Source: Burhinus oedicnemus (taxonomy: Eukaryota; Chordata; Aves; Charadriiformes; Burhinidae). Taken from it: DNA of 64,000 nt. The notes under the pieces were generated by a model. It saw only the letters and a program-made list of their open reading frames with translations, searched no databases and was not told where the DNA came from. Position 1 is the stretch's first letter; each line of letters begins with the position of its first letter. Positions 26,088 through 37,607 of the stretch are shown piece by piece. The position numbers and the translations under genes were made by a program. Location of the stretch: assembly GCA_008921705.1 (NCBI GenBank), contig VFFE01007653.1, positions 245,548 to 309,547 on the forward strand. Reading direction: 5' to 3'.

Positions 26088-29000
26088 GAATAAAGCTCCA
26101 GACCAGGGAGTACTTACCGAGCTAGAGCTCAGTTCTCTGCTAAATTAAGAAGCCTAAAACCTCATGGAAATGGGGCTGGGAACCTGAAAGTCCTGTAGGA
26201 AGTTCCTAGGGTGTCTGCCTCAGAGGCAGTCATATTTGTATAGCATTATTTTTGTCATCAGTTTCATGGTAGTGCCTTGGCCAGTGCCATGTCAGCGTCA
26301 TTTGCAGCCCAGAGGTCTTAGAGGTGTTTTTCCACTAAAAATATTTGCATCATAGACAAAAGAGAGAAAGAATTGCCTGACTCTATAGAAGTTCATTTTA
26401 TTTAACTATGAGATTAGGAGTATGAATCATCATTGTTTTATCTTTTTTCCATAGTGCAAATAATGAGCAACTTATCTAGCCACAGTGAAACACAGCATTA
26501 GAATGGTCTGCGAATAATACAGGCTCATTTACTTTTTAATAAAAATTAAAGAATCTAAGAGCAAGAGCATTTTGCTGGTTTGATAGTTTCCTTGGGTTAT
26601 ATTTTCAAAGTATTAAAATGGTTATTTGGGAGGAAGAATTGGAGAAAATTTAGAAATGGAAAGTAGAGAATTGCCTGAAAGAAGGATAGCATGTTTAGTC
26701 TAGATCTAAAATAGCTATGCTAATAAACAGTGCTAGTGGATCTCAAGCACACTCATAGCTAGACAAGAATAATTATATCAGTTCTTCAGGTATAGAAGCT
26801 AAAGCATGGTGATGGTAAAAGAATTGCCAGTATAAAAATGGACATCCATAGTAAAGCCAAGAGGAAAGTCTAGATATTAACACTCTCAAGCCACCACCTA
26901 TTCTTTGTGTACTGTAAATATATTACTGGTATTTAAAACAGTCAGTACCCACCCGCTGTCTGTTTAGAGGAACTGTTTGAACAATTTAAGTTATCATAAA
27001 TACTACTATGTCACCTTCTAGTAAAGCATAAAATGATAATTACTTATTCTAAGCAAAAGTATAAAACAAATATTTGTGCAGTTTACTCAAAATATTTTGG
27101 TGCAAATGAGAGAATTATTTTGTACAGAAGTAGGTAGAATTATTAGAGATTATTATTTTCTGACTCAAGCCAACCACAGAGCTGAGTCAAGAAGTTGTTC
27201 TGTAGGTGGGCTAGAAACAATCCCATCATTCATTGGAAGAAATTGATTGCCTCATGTGTCAAACCTCCAAAATGAATTTTCATTGTGGCCTCTGGCTTTT
27301 TGGCACTGAGTATGCCTCTGGGCTGCAAATAAACAAAACAAGGTGATTACTTTTACCTATTTTTCAGCCTCCTTCCAGTTTAATTCTACCATTGTGTGGG
27401 CCTGATGTGTATTGTGACATGGTGATGCAAGAACAGACACAGAGGTTAAGGAGCTGTACCTTTTTTCACTCAATTCTTTTAAAGAGCACTACACTGGTAT
27501 GTCAAAGTTGTTTGAAGAATGACTGCAGTGTTGGGGTTTTTTTAAGCACTTGGAAGTCTCCTTATTTGTTCTTGGAAGAGAATGGATAAACTTTAGGATG
27601 TCAGTAGTCATTTGATCCACGTCACAAGATTGAGTAGCAGATGGAAAGGATGGGAGGGTGTGTCAGGGTGGGTTGGTTATGGATGATTCAAGAACTGGCA
27701 CGACACAACTGTTTTGTTAGAGTGCATACTGTGATAATTCTAAAAAATGTTTTTCAAAGAAAAACTAAGGAAGGTGAGAAATAGATAATCTTGTTAAATC
27801 TGTCAAGAGGCCTGCAGAGAAATGGCAACAAAAAACAATCCATATTTCCGTGTCAGGACTCTTTTTGCTTTTTGACTTCTCTCAAGCTGTTTTTATTTTC
27901 TAGCAAGCTTGTGATACGCGGCTGACTTTTGTTACTTAGATTACAATAATTTATTGTTGCACAAAAATCTATGCCAACTAATGAGCAACTACTGATAAGA
28001 ACTAAGAAACATACCTGCTAATTAGAAGGCTAGCAAATGATCTCACGAGCATTAAGTTAGCCAGCAAATGATTCATCAAATTAGCAGAGGGACTTAAGGA
28101 AGGAATGGAATAAGGAGGCAGACACTTTAAATGACCCAACCTGGAGTCTGCTCTATACAAAAAGAGCTGAAATAGGTCAACTGGTATCTAAAAGGATGTC
28201 ATGTTCTAGAATTCAATTAATTGGTTACAGGGCAGGGATTAACAGAGAGTCTTCCAGACCTCTAATGTAAAAAAGAAAACCTAAGATGTTCTATTTGATT
28301 TCATTAACAGACACTTACAGGAGCTTCCTTTCTCTTGTGTACATTCTCAGAGATCAGAAATGTCAGGAGCAGAACTATTTCTTGGAGTTGCTTTGCTTTT
28401 ATTAGCAATTGTGATCTTGGATCTCTTTATGTAGCAAGTCAGATACCTGCTGTTCCAAAGTTTGGTTGTCAGGCTTAGCGGTTTTGTGGTAATGACAGTG
28501 CTGGCTGTTGTTTTGCTTGCCCAACAATTTCATAATACAATACTGGTATAATTTCTTATGATTGAGGAAAGCCTTAATTGCAACCTTGGATAACATTATC
28601 TATATCAGTTGTCTTTCTTAAGATAATAATTGTCACAACTCTAAGTCAAGGTACTGAACTGTTAACAAGAATGAGGCTTTCTCACTGGTTAAAATATGAT
28701 AGTAAACTTTCTTTCAAATAACTTAGCGCTCTCACACTTTAAACAGCGGACGCATGTGTTGACATCCTTGTGAAAATTCAGACAGTGACAGTCAGAATAT
28801 AAACCTCTGCAAAAAAGAAAATTTATATTCTTCAATCCTGTGTTGTCCAAGAAAGCAGGGCTCAGCATGCGTCATGGTTACTGGTGAAGACAAGTGCCAT
28901 AATCCCAAATGCCCTCAATCTTCCTCCTCCTTTCCCTGAGCCTTTATTGCTGAGCACAGTGTTGTATGGCAGTGAATATGCCTTTTGTCAGTTGACGTCA

Positions 29001-32000
29001 GGTGTTCTGGTTGTGTCCCCTCACAACTTCTTGTGTATCCCCAGCCTACTACCTGGGGGTGCAGCATGAGAAACAGAGAAGGTTTGGATGCTGTGTAAGC
29101 ACTGTTCAGCAACAGCTAAAACATCAGTGTGTTATTAACACTGTTCTGGCCACAAATCCAAAACATAGCACCATATAGGCTGCTATGAAGAAATTTAACT
29201 CCATCCCGGCCAGACCTAGTACAGGTGAAGACTGAACCTTTTCATACAAATGTAAGAGAGATCTAGTGATTCATTCACTGAGGATTATCCTGGATACAGA
29301 ATTGGATGTCTAGTTAAAAGAATTCAATTCCTTGCTCTTCTCTCCTCTCCACATGCGTTGTGCTGTTCTGTTTTACTCCTCCTGACATCCGTTGTCTGAT
29401 TCAGCTCTTTCAGGAGTGCTGTGTTGCCATGAAACTTGCTTTTCAGGGCTCAAGATAATGGTTGCCAACAGTTGTACTTTTGATCTGTTGATCAGTAAGT
29501 GCATATCTTACTGGATATCATAGCTATCTTTTACTCAGTGAAAGAAGCAATTAAAAGTGCTTTATAGAGAAGTGCTCTATAGAGCATCTACCTGCTAAAT
29601 AACAAAAGACACTAATTCAGGTAGTGACACCATGGGAGAACCTATGAAAGTACTAACATGGTGAAAGTAAGAAGATCTGGTGGAGACTGACTAAAATGTA
29701 GGTTGCAAAATAATGGGCAGTGAAAAAAAGAAGCAGATACAAGCAGAGGTAGCCAGGGAAACACCTTCAGTATAAGTCTGTGAGAAAGCCAAGGAAGAGG
29801 TCTTTATTATATAGAGAAGTGGGTGAAAAGAAAGATTTACAAATTAAAGGGAAGAAAAAAATTACTGACTTCAGAGGAAACAGATTATGTCAGTATTTGG
29901 GGGTTTTGGGGTGAATTATAAGGTCACCTTATGCTCCTAATAAAAAAGATATCAAAAATTTGGGCTTTGGGGACACTAAGGTTGAAGGGCAATGGGGCTT
30001 TATGCGTAACTTAGGATAAAACCTATCACCTTACAGAGTAAAAAAGCAGAGTCTATCCTGGTTAGTATGCAGAATTTGTTGTAAATTACTCTCTAATTAG
30101 CACACTTCACTTCTTGTAAGTAAACATAAAGGCTGCTTTCCTGGTGTTGGAAGAGATTTCTATTCAATATACATTAAAAAGCAGTTCAATTTAAACATTT
30201 TTAAGGATATAATCCTAAACTGCGATCAACATTACAGCAGTTAGACAATATGAAAAAAATAAAAAAAGTGTGTGCAGTGCAGGTTCATGCAAACACACAA
30301 GTTATCATAGGTTGCTTCTGTGAACTGGTATGCAGATATCATCGTGTATAGCATTTGAATGTACTAAGACATTTTGCCTACAGTTTAGAAAAGTTGAAAC
30401 ATGATGATGAAGTAATTCCTTGGCAGCATCTGATGTGGTGGCAGAACTTTTTTAACTAAATAGATTTTGCCATGTTTTATTGGAAAATTGTCACGTTTTT
30501 GCCTATGCTTTTTCATCAATGATTTGCCAAGGTCATCATGTAATGATTGTGAGGTACATAATAGAAGGTGACTTTTGAACTGGGTTCTGTGAGTGAATGG
30601 CAGTCAAGGACCATATAAAATCTTTAATTGGTTGTTTTAATTTACCTTTTATCATAAAATTTTGAATTCTTAAATTTGATTGTTGGTTAGTGTCACATTT
30701 TGCCTTCATCTCTTTCCTTTTCAAAGGCAGGCTTCTTATGGGTTTTTGACATGGAGGATCTTTAGATTTTGCTCAGTTATGAGTATGTATTTTTCTTGAT
30801 TAGTCATGTGATCACATACAGTTAAAATGGTTTTACAAGAAACTCTTAACTGTCCTGGCTGGCATCTGTACACTAACCATCATGGTTTTATCATTTTTAG
30901 TTCAGAAACCACAATTTTTCAGATCATAAATATATAAAAGATATAAATTCACTGATTCCTAGGAATTTTGAAATTATTGTATTATTTCCATATCTACATT
31001 AAAGAAAGAAGAAAAACTATAAATACCAAATAAAACAGGAATCTTCGTTCCTACTTAACCATCCTTCTGTTGACAGTTTAAAGGATATACTGCCCTAATA
31101 ATTTTATCAGGCATTCTAAATTCTTTCTTTTTATCACAAAGGTTGTATTATGACATATTATGATACACTACCTTAATATATATTTTATATATGTGTACAA
31201 CCTGTCTATCTCACATTCCTGTGTTACTGCTGTGAATGTTGGAGCTGAAGGTCTTTTCTGTGCTGATGTTGTGTGGCTTGATTTCTATACTTCAGTAAAT
31301 GCTTTAGAGGCAGCAGAAAGATAGCCAGTGCCAACTCTTTTGCTTTTCATATATTTCTTGCATTTCTGAAACTGATTCAGATGTTCCATTGTTTGCTGTT
31401 TACCTTTACCCATCTGGTAATTAGGAGCTCATAGAAGTATCATCTCTACCTTCATGTAACTTCATGCTGCACAATTTAAGTTTTCTGGTTTTGTTTCTAT
31501 CAAATTGGTTAGTAGTTTTCTTGTCTTTCATATAGCGATTTTAAGAATATCTACATTTAGATTCATGTCCTGTTCCATCTTCTCTGCAGAGCTACAAAAA
31601 TATGAGTATCTTGGCCTCTATTTGACTTTCTAATAGTTCTTGTTATATGAAGAAAATGTCCTTTGTCCTCAGCACGCTGTTCCTTATCTTTGTATACACG
31701 TACATTCATGCAGTCTTTTTTGAGTCTCTCTTTGATGCCCTTCACACCATCAAATCTCTCTTACTCTGTGTCAGTATTTCCCCTAGTATATTTTGAAGCT
31801 CTCAGAGCTTCAGAATTAATCTTATTTGTTTACTTATATTCTGGATTTCTCAATCATTCTGTCTGAGATTTCAATTTGTTTGATCCCTCTCCCCCCCCGC
31901 CCCCTTTACTATTGCAAATCTCTTAACAGACCACACTCATAAAAAAACACTGGTTTGAATTCTAGTTAGGAAACCTGGACTGGATGAATAGACTTCTAAG

Positions 32001-32039
32001 TGGGCAGAAAACTACTTGCACTGTTGGGATCAAAGTGTA
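26088..32039. other. AT-rich unique intronic DNA, no gene seen
   Basis: No exon was recognised. It contains the second copy of the 150-bp repeat (29225-29375). A minus-strand open frame at 28402-28596 (64 codons, QQVSDLLHKEIQDHNC at its end) has protein-like composition but no family I can name. Confidence 0.6.
29225..29375 (+). repeat. 150-bp direct repeat, copy B
   Basis: Same orientation as 24200-24349, about 5 kb away. It begins GTGAAGACTGAACC and ends GTTCTGTTTTA. Flanking sequences differ from those of copy A. Confidence 0.88.
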
Positions 32040-32756
32040 GAGAATGGTGTGTCGGCATCTGGCTGGCAGCTGGTAACGAGCACATCACCATGAAGGGCTG
32101 TTGAAGTGCAGAGTTCGGCATGCAGACAGGACAACCTGAAGCACCGGCACAGGCCAGAGACTGACTGACTGGGTCACAGCCCTGCTGGAAAGGACCTGGG
32201 GGCTTCGATGGTCTGCAGGGTGGATAGCAGCCGAACAGTGTGCTCTTCCTCATGGATAAAACAAACCACATGCCAAAGTGACTGTAGCTCGTGGATCAAG
32301 GGGAATGCTGGAAGCCCAGGCTGGGGCTCCCAGGATATTCGGGGCCTAGAGCACAGCATCAGTGATGAGCACTTGAGGAGGCTGAGCTTACCTGGTCTGC
32401 TGTGGAGGAGGTGAAAGGTGATCTAATGGCAGCCTGCAGCTACTTGAAGGGTAGTTGCAAAAGACAACAGATTTAAGCTCTTCTCAGCGGTGGCATGCTG
32501 TTTATGGAGGGGCAAGGGCCCCCGACTGGGAGGTTCAGGCTGAACATCAGGAAAATCTTCTTTAGGAACGTGGTGCGCCACTGGAGCAGGTTGCCCATGG
32601 AGGCTGGGGAATTTCTGTTGTTGGAGGTTTCTGAGATTCAGAGGAAGCTGTGGCTGATGTAATCTAGTGTGGATGATAGTCTCATTTTGAGCGTGACGTT
32701 GGATTGGACAGCCTCACGAGGGCCCTTCCAAACAGCATTTCTATGATCCTGTGAGT
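32040..32756 (+). mobile_element. Old, diverged CR1 3' portion, sense to PDE4D
   Basis: CR1-type landmarks on the plus strand include CTTGAGGAGGCTGAGCTTAC, AGGTGATCTAATGGCAGCC, AACATCAGGAAAATCTTC, ACTGGAGCAGGTTGCCCATG, and a degenerate end TTCTATGATCCTGTGAG. It is more diverged than the other copies, so probably older. The 5' boundary is uncertain; the first 300 bases are only weakly CR1-like. Confidence 0.75.
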
Positions 32757-33890
32757 AAACATAATGCTCTTTACAACTATGTTCACACATAAGGCAAATT
32801 ATCAATGTATTTTTTTCTTTTGTTTTGCCCAGATGAGTAAAATTAATATGATCCACACTTCCTGGATCAGATGCCTGAGTATTTGTACTCTAATCAGTGG
32901 CCTGTTTTTCCACAAATTGATTTAATTTTCCATTGTCAACAAAATATACATTAGGTGACTATTGTTTGATTTCTCTGAAGCTTGGCTTTAATATTCGGGC
33001 TGGAATTCTTCCCTTTCCCTTATGGTTTTCTTTATGCCACAGTTTTCTACCTCTCTAATTTTTGCATATGAGTTGAAGAAGAAGATGCCCAGTGAGTTCA
33101 CTTTCTCAGTTCAGCTATCGCTTTCTGTTCGTCTGTGGCTGCAATTCAAGGATTTTTATGACTTTCAGAGTTGCCTAAAAAAATCAACTCATGAAGTGGA
33201 TCAAATAACCTCATGTGATGGTTTATTTTTATCTCTGATACCGGCATTTTTCATTTCTTGCAGAGCTATAATTAATTTCATTATTATTTTTTAATTTATT
33301 CAGCTGTCTTGAATATCCAGTGTGCACACACTGAAAATACAAGCCTGAAGTTAAACTTCTCCCTGGATGACTATAACACATTAATTCTTGTAGTATTTTC
33401 ACAGTGATTGATTTTACTGTTGATTTGCTTCGGAGTACATGCATTAATGCATACCATTTTATAATCTTTGTTTTCTTAAACTGCATTACAGCTAGATTAA
33501 GAAAAATAGCCAAATTATAAATTTAGATTTTGTGATTAAAAATTTAATTAGTAATATTTCGCTTACAGCAACTGCTCAAGCTCTGAGTATAAATGGAGCT
33601 TATTAATATTACTCATCATGAAAGGTGTTTCATTTATGGCTCTCCCTGTGTGCACAGAATAAATACATTGCTGTGCAAGTTTTTCTTGCAGGTGTGCATC
33701 AGTCTTCATAAGACAGGTCAAACTGAAGGCCATACCTATGCTGTAACTGGAGGTGAGATTCTAAATTGTGGACATAGTCTAGCTTTCTTTATTTTGTATA
33801 CCATGTACACCATAATACACATGTGAAATCTAGCTTGGCAGAGGCAAAGACTTGGTGTACCTGTCTAAAGCATTGTGTCAGGACTATAAA
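32757..33890. other. AT-rich unique intronic DNA, no gene seen
   Basis: No exon, RNA gene or transposon was recognised. Confidence 0.6.
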
Positions 33891-36305
33891 ATCATAGAAT
33901 CATTTAGGTTGGAAGAGACCTTTAAGATCAAGTCCAACCATCAACCTAATACTGCTAAAATCACCACTAAACCATGTCACTAAGCATCACATCTACCCGT
34001 CTTTTAAATACCTCCAGGGATGGTGATTCTTCCAGCCAGTTTTTGACCCAGCGAAGAGTACACCCACGCAAGCCATGAGCAGCCAGTTATTCCAGGGTAA
34101 TGCTGTGGGAAATGGTGTTAAAGACTTTACTGAAGTCCACATAAACAACACCCACAGCCTTTCCCTCATTCACTAAGCGGGTCACCTTGTCATAGAAGGA
34201 CATCAGGTTAGTCAAGTAGGACCTGCATTTCATGAACCCATGCTGACTGGGCCTGATCAACTGGTTGTCCTGCATGTACCACATGATAGCACTAGGGATG
34301 ATCTGCTCCACGAACTTCCCCCAGCACTGAGGTCAGACTGACAGGCCTGTAGTTCGCTGGATCCTCTTTCTGGCCCATCGTGTGGATGGGCGTCACATTT
34401 GCTAACCTCCAGTCTACTGGGACCTCCTTGGTTAGCCAGGACTGCTGATAAATGATGGAAAGTGGCTTGGTGAGCACTTGCACCAGCTCCCCCAGTACCC
34501 TTGAGTGGATCCCATCTGGCCCCATAGACTTGTGTAGGTCTAAGTGGTGTAGCAGGTCACTAACCATTTCCACTTGGATTACAGGGGCTTCATTCTGCTC
34601 CCTGTCGCTGTGTTCCAGCTCAGGGGGCTGGGGAGTCAGGGAACAACTAGTCTTACTGTTAAAGACTGAGGCAAAGAAGGCATTCAGTACCTCAGCCTTT
34701 TCCTCATCCTTTGACACTATGTTTCCACCCCTGTCTACTAAAAGATGGCTCATTTTTTGGCACATCAGGATGGCCTGCTCCTGCAGTCTTAAGACTTCCT
34801 TCTTGAAGAATGTCCATCCTTCCTGGACTCCTTTGCCCTACAGTCTGAATGGATTCTGTCAACCAGGCTCTTGAAAATACCTTGCCCTCCGGAAGCCCAA
34901 TGTGGCAGTTCTGCTGACCCCATCCTTATATCTCCACAAATCGAAAACTTGATAATTTCATGGTCACTATGCCCAAGATGGCCTCCAACCATCACATCCC
35001 CTGCTTCTTCTTTGTTTACAAACAAGAGGTCCAGCAGGGCACCTTCCCTTGTCGGCTCCCTCACCAAGCTGTGTCAGCAACTTATCCTCAACACACTCCA
35101 GGAACCTTCTAGACTGTTCTCTCTCCGCTGTATTGTATTTCCAACAGATGTTTGGTAAGTTTAAGTCCCCCACAAAAACAAGGGCTAGTGATTGTGAGAC
35201 TTCTCTCAGCTGTTTATAGAATATTTCATCAGCCTCTTCATCCTGGTTGGGCGGTCTGTAACAGACTCCCACCATGATATCTGCCTTCTTGGCCGTCCCC
35301 CTGGTTCTCACCCATAAAACTCAACTCTTTCATCACCATCATCAAGCTCTAGACAGTCAAAACACTCCCTAACATACAGGGCTACCCTATGGCCTCTCCT
35401 TCTTTGCCTGTCCCTTCTGAAGATTTTATAGCCATTTACTGCAACACTCCAGTTGTGTGAGTCATCCCACCATGTTTTCCATAATGGCAACTACATCATA
35501 GTTTTCCTGCTGCACAATGGCTTCCAACTCCTCCTGTTTATTGGCCACGCTGTGTGCGTTAGTGTAGGAGCACTTCAGCTGGGCTCTTGGTCCCGCTGCC
35601 TTTTTACTTGGAGAAGCCCTAATTCCTACCTAACCGTTCCCAGGTGCAGCTGAGATTTCTAACCCATCAATGACCCTCACATCTCTGCTGCTGCATGAAT
35701 CACCACCCCCTACCTTCACTGAGTCAGCAGACCAAGAGACCTCACTAGCATCCTGTCCCACAGACGTTGGCACACCGCCCCCAGACCTACCTCTAAAGAA
35801 CCTGGTTTCATCCCCTTCCCCCTTCAAATCTAGTTTAAAGCCCTTTCAATGAGCCCTGCCAACTCCTGTGCCGAGAACCTTTTCTCGCTTTGAGACTGGT
35901 GTACCCCATCGGTTGCCAGCAGGCCTGGTGACGTGTAAACCAATCCGTGATCAAAAAACCCAAAGTCCTGCTGCTGACACCAGGCTCAGAGCCAGAACTG
36001 ATCTGCTGGCTCTTGCCGTTTCTTCCCTCATCCTCCCTGCAACTGGAATGACAGAGGAGAACACTACTTGTGCTCCTGATCGCTTAACCAGTCCTCCCAA
36101 GGCCCAGAAGTCTCTCTTGATCACCCTTGGGCTTCTTGTTGCCAGTTCTTCACTGCCTGTCTGAAAAATCAGTAACAGCTAGTAATCTGAAGGATGTACC
36201 AGGGAAGGAAGCTTTCTGTTTTAACATGGGCCCCAGGGAGGCAGCAGACTTCCTTGAGAAGTGGGTCTAGTCTGTGTATTGGACCTTCCACTCCCTTCAA
36301 TAGCT
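33891..36305 (-). mobile_element. Long CR1 with internal deletion (3' UTR, partial RT, endonuclease, 5' region)
   Basis: On the minus strand the 3' tail is at 33891 (ATCATAGAATCATTTAGG on the plus strand). The 3' UTR runs to about 34029, then jumps directly to the RT palm region (34087-34311, FVDFSK-like VYVDFSKVFNTISH), deleting the RT catalytic end. RT N-terminal and linker pieces follow (34292-34765, KSMGPDGIHSRVL, NYRPVSLTSVLG), then endonuclease (34789-35311, ADIMVGVCYRPPNQDEEADE; LALVFVGDLNLPNICWKYNT), the endonuclease N-terminus (35308-35490), and the intercistronic/5' region (35621 onward, GGGCTTTAAACTAGATTTGA sense). Frames are broken. The 5' edge near 36305 is approximate. Confidence 0.9.
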
Positions 36306-37371
36306 ATGAAGCTATTGATACTTCACCTTGGTGGAATAGTTATATGGCTGTATGTGCTGTATTCCTAATTCTTAGTTTAGATGCAGAAAACCTTGAGATT
36401 TGCTTAGAGCTTGCGTTTCTTCACGGGAAAGTAATCAAGGCAATAGGTGCAGACAGTGGTATCCATGCTGTGGAATTTATCAAGTAATGGCAAAAGACTG
36501 TGTAAGACATGGAGAAAAAAAGTCAATTTATTCGCATTGTTACAACAGGCTTCTCAGAATATCAGTGCTCTCAGAAAAGTAATTCTTTGAGAATTTTCTC
36601 TCAAAATGGTGAGACATTTATTAAAAGGCCTGAAAAATTTCTGAAGAAATTTTCTCTGCTTCGAATCAGGATCAGTTGGAGATTTCTTTCTTGGATTGTC
36701 TGTCATTCTTCCATGACCCAGAGAATATTACCAGTGGTTTAGATGATTAAATTAAAAATAATGTTTACTAATGCTTAAACTTAAATTTTCATTAGGGCCT
36801 GACCTTCATATGTTCTAATTATTCACTGTTTCTAAACACTACAGTAGTTGTTTCAAGTACTCGTCACTTACTATTAGCACGAAATTACTGTGAGCAAGAG
36901 AGGAAGATGGGAGCTGGGACAGCTGAGAGAATTTAAGGGAAATTTTCTCCTGTTTTCAGTTGAGAGATGTACAGTTGCAAATCTCTGACTATTCCTTTTA
37001 TTTTATTATTAGTATTTGGACTCTCACTTCTTCTGAAAGGTAGATGACCTGTAGGGAAGCAAGCATATTGTGGGAAAGAAATTTGTCTAATGCAGAGCAC
37101 TTTTGTCCCCTATACAGGTATAAGTACATGTTTTAGATAGCAGTGTGTTAATCTCATCATAACAAGCTTTTCTGGTTTTGAACCCCAAATTATCTAAATC
37201 CTAGAAATTTTTTGCTCCATTTTTTCATTCTCTTTCATTTTCTGAATAATCATGGTAAAGTATAAATAATATTTACAATAAACTAGCTTATGGAACGGAA
37301 TTAAAAGAGTTGTCAAATTAACATTATAGGTATTTTCTTACATGATAAGTATTTTTCTGCCTTGATCATAG
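36306..37371. other. Unique intronic DNA immediately upstream of the PDE4D exon
   Basis: Nothing was recognised until the 3' splice site. The last bases carry a pyrimidine-rich ATTTTTCTGCC followed by the AG at 37370-37371. Confidence 0.6.
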
Positions 37372-37607
37372 GTTTCAGAAGAAACTCTGCATTCCAGCAC
37401 TGAGGGCGAAGATTCTTTCCAGGGAATGGAGCCCTATCTTGTACGGAGATTATCATCCCGTAACATCCAGCTTCCCTCCCTGGCTTTCAGGCAGTTAGAA
37501 CAGGCAGACTGGGATAAAAAGAACGATACCGAGACTATCCCAAGGCCCATGACTCTTCCACTGAGGATTCCTCCTTTGATTGCCATCACATCTGCTGAGT
37601 CCAGCAG
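37372..37607 (+). CDS. PDE4D: PDE4D internal coding exon (N-terminal segment of long isoform PDE4D7)
   Basis: PDE4D is a cAMP-specific 3',5'-cyclic phosphodiesterase; its alternative N-termini direct localisation and regulation. The exon reads V-S-E-E-T-L-H-S-S, then GMEPYLVRRLSSRNIQLPSL, then FRQLEQAD, and ends LPLRIPPLIAITSAESS. This closely matches the PDE4D7-specific segment as I recall it, and the paralogous PDE4B1 segment has a similar NLQLPPL...RPTTLPL pattern. The RRLS at 37444-37455 fits the PKA consensus R-R-x-S. A pyrimidine-rich tract and AG at 37370-37371 form the acceptor; GTAAGG from 37608 is the donor. The 236-nt exon has no stop. It ends on the two bases AG, so a T or C from the next exon completes a Ser codon, which matches the phase used by PDE4D alternative N-terminal exons to join the shared FDVDNG exon. 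Relative to remembered human PDE4D7 there are about two extra residues after EQAD. The ATG at 37426 is internal to D7; the D7 start exon was not found here. Catalytic and UCR exons are absent. Confidence 0.9.

Larger units (their letters stand above)
1..37371 (+). other. PDE4D: PDE4D intron upstream of the D7 exon (partial)
   Basis: This is inferred intron. It precedes the PDE4D7 exon and no host exon was recognised in it; in particular I did not see the short D7 start exon. It contains the CR1 elements listed separately plus AT-rich unique DNA. PDE4D is known for very long 5' introns, so more than 37 kb without an exon is expected. Part of it could lie outside this particular transcript. Confidence 0.6.

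Noticed and set aside
34452..34874. 140-codon plus-strand frame
   Set aside because: Antisense shadow of the CR1 reverse transcriptase and linker.
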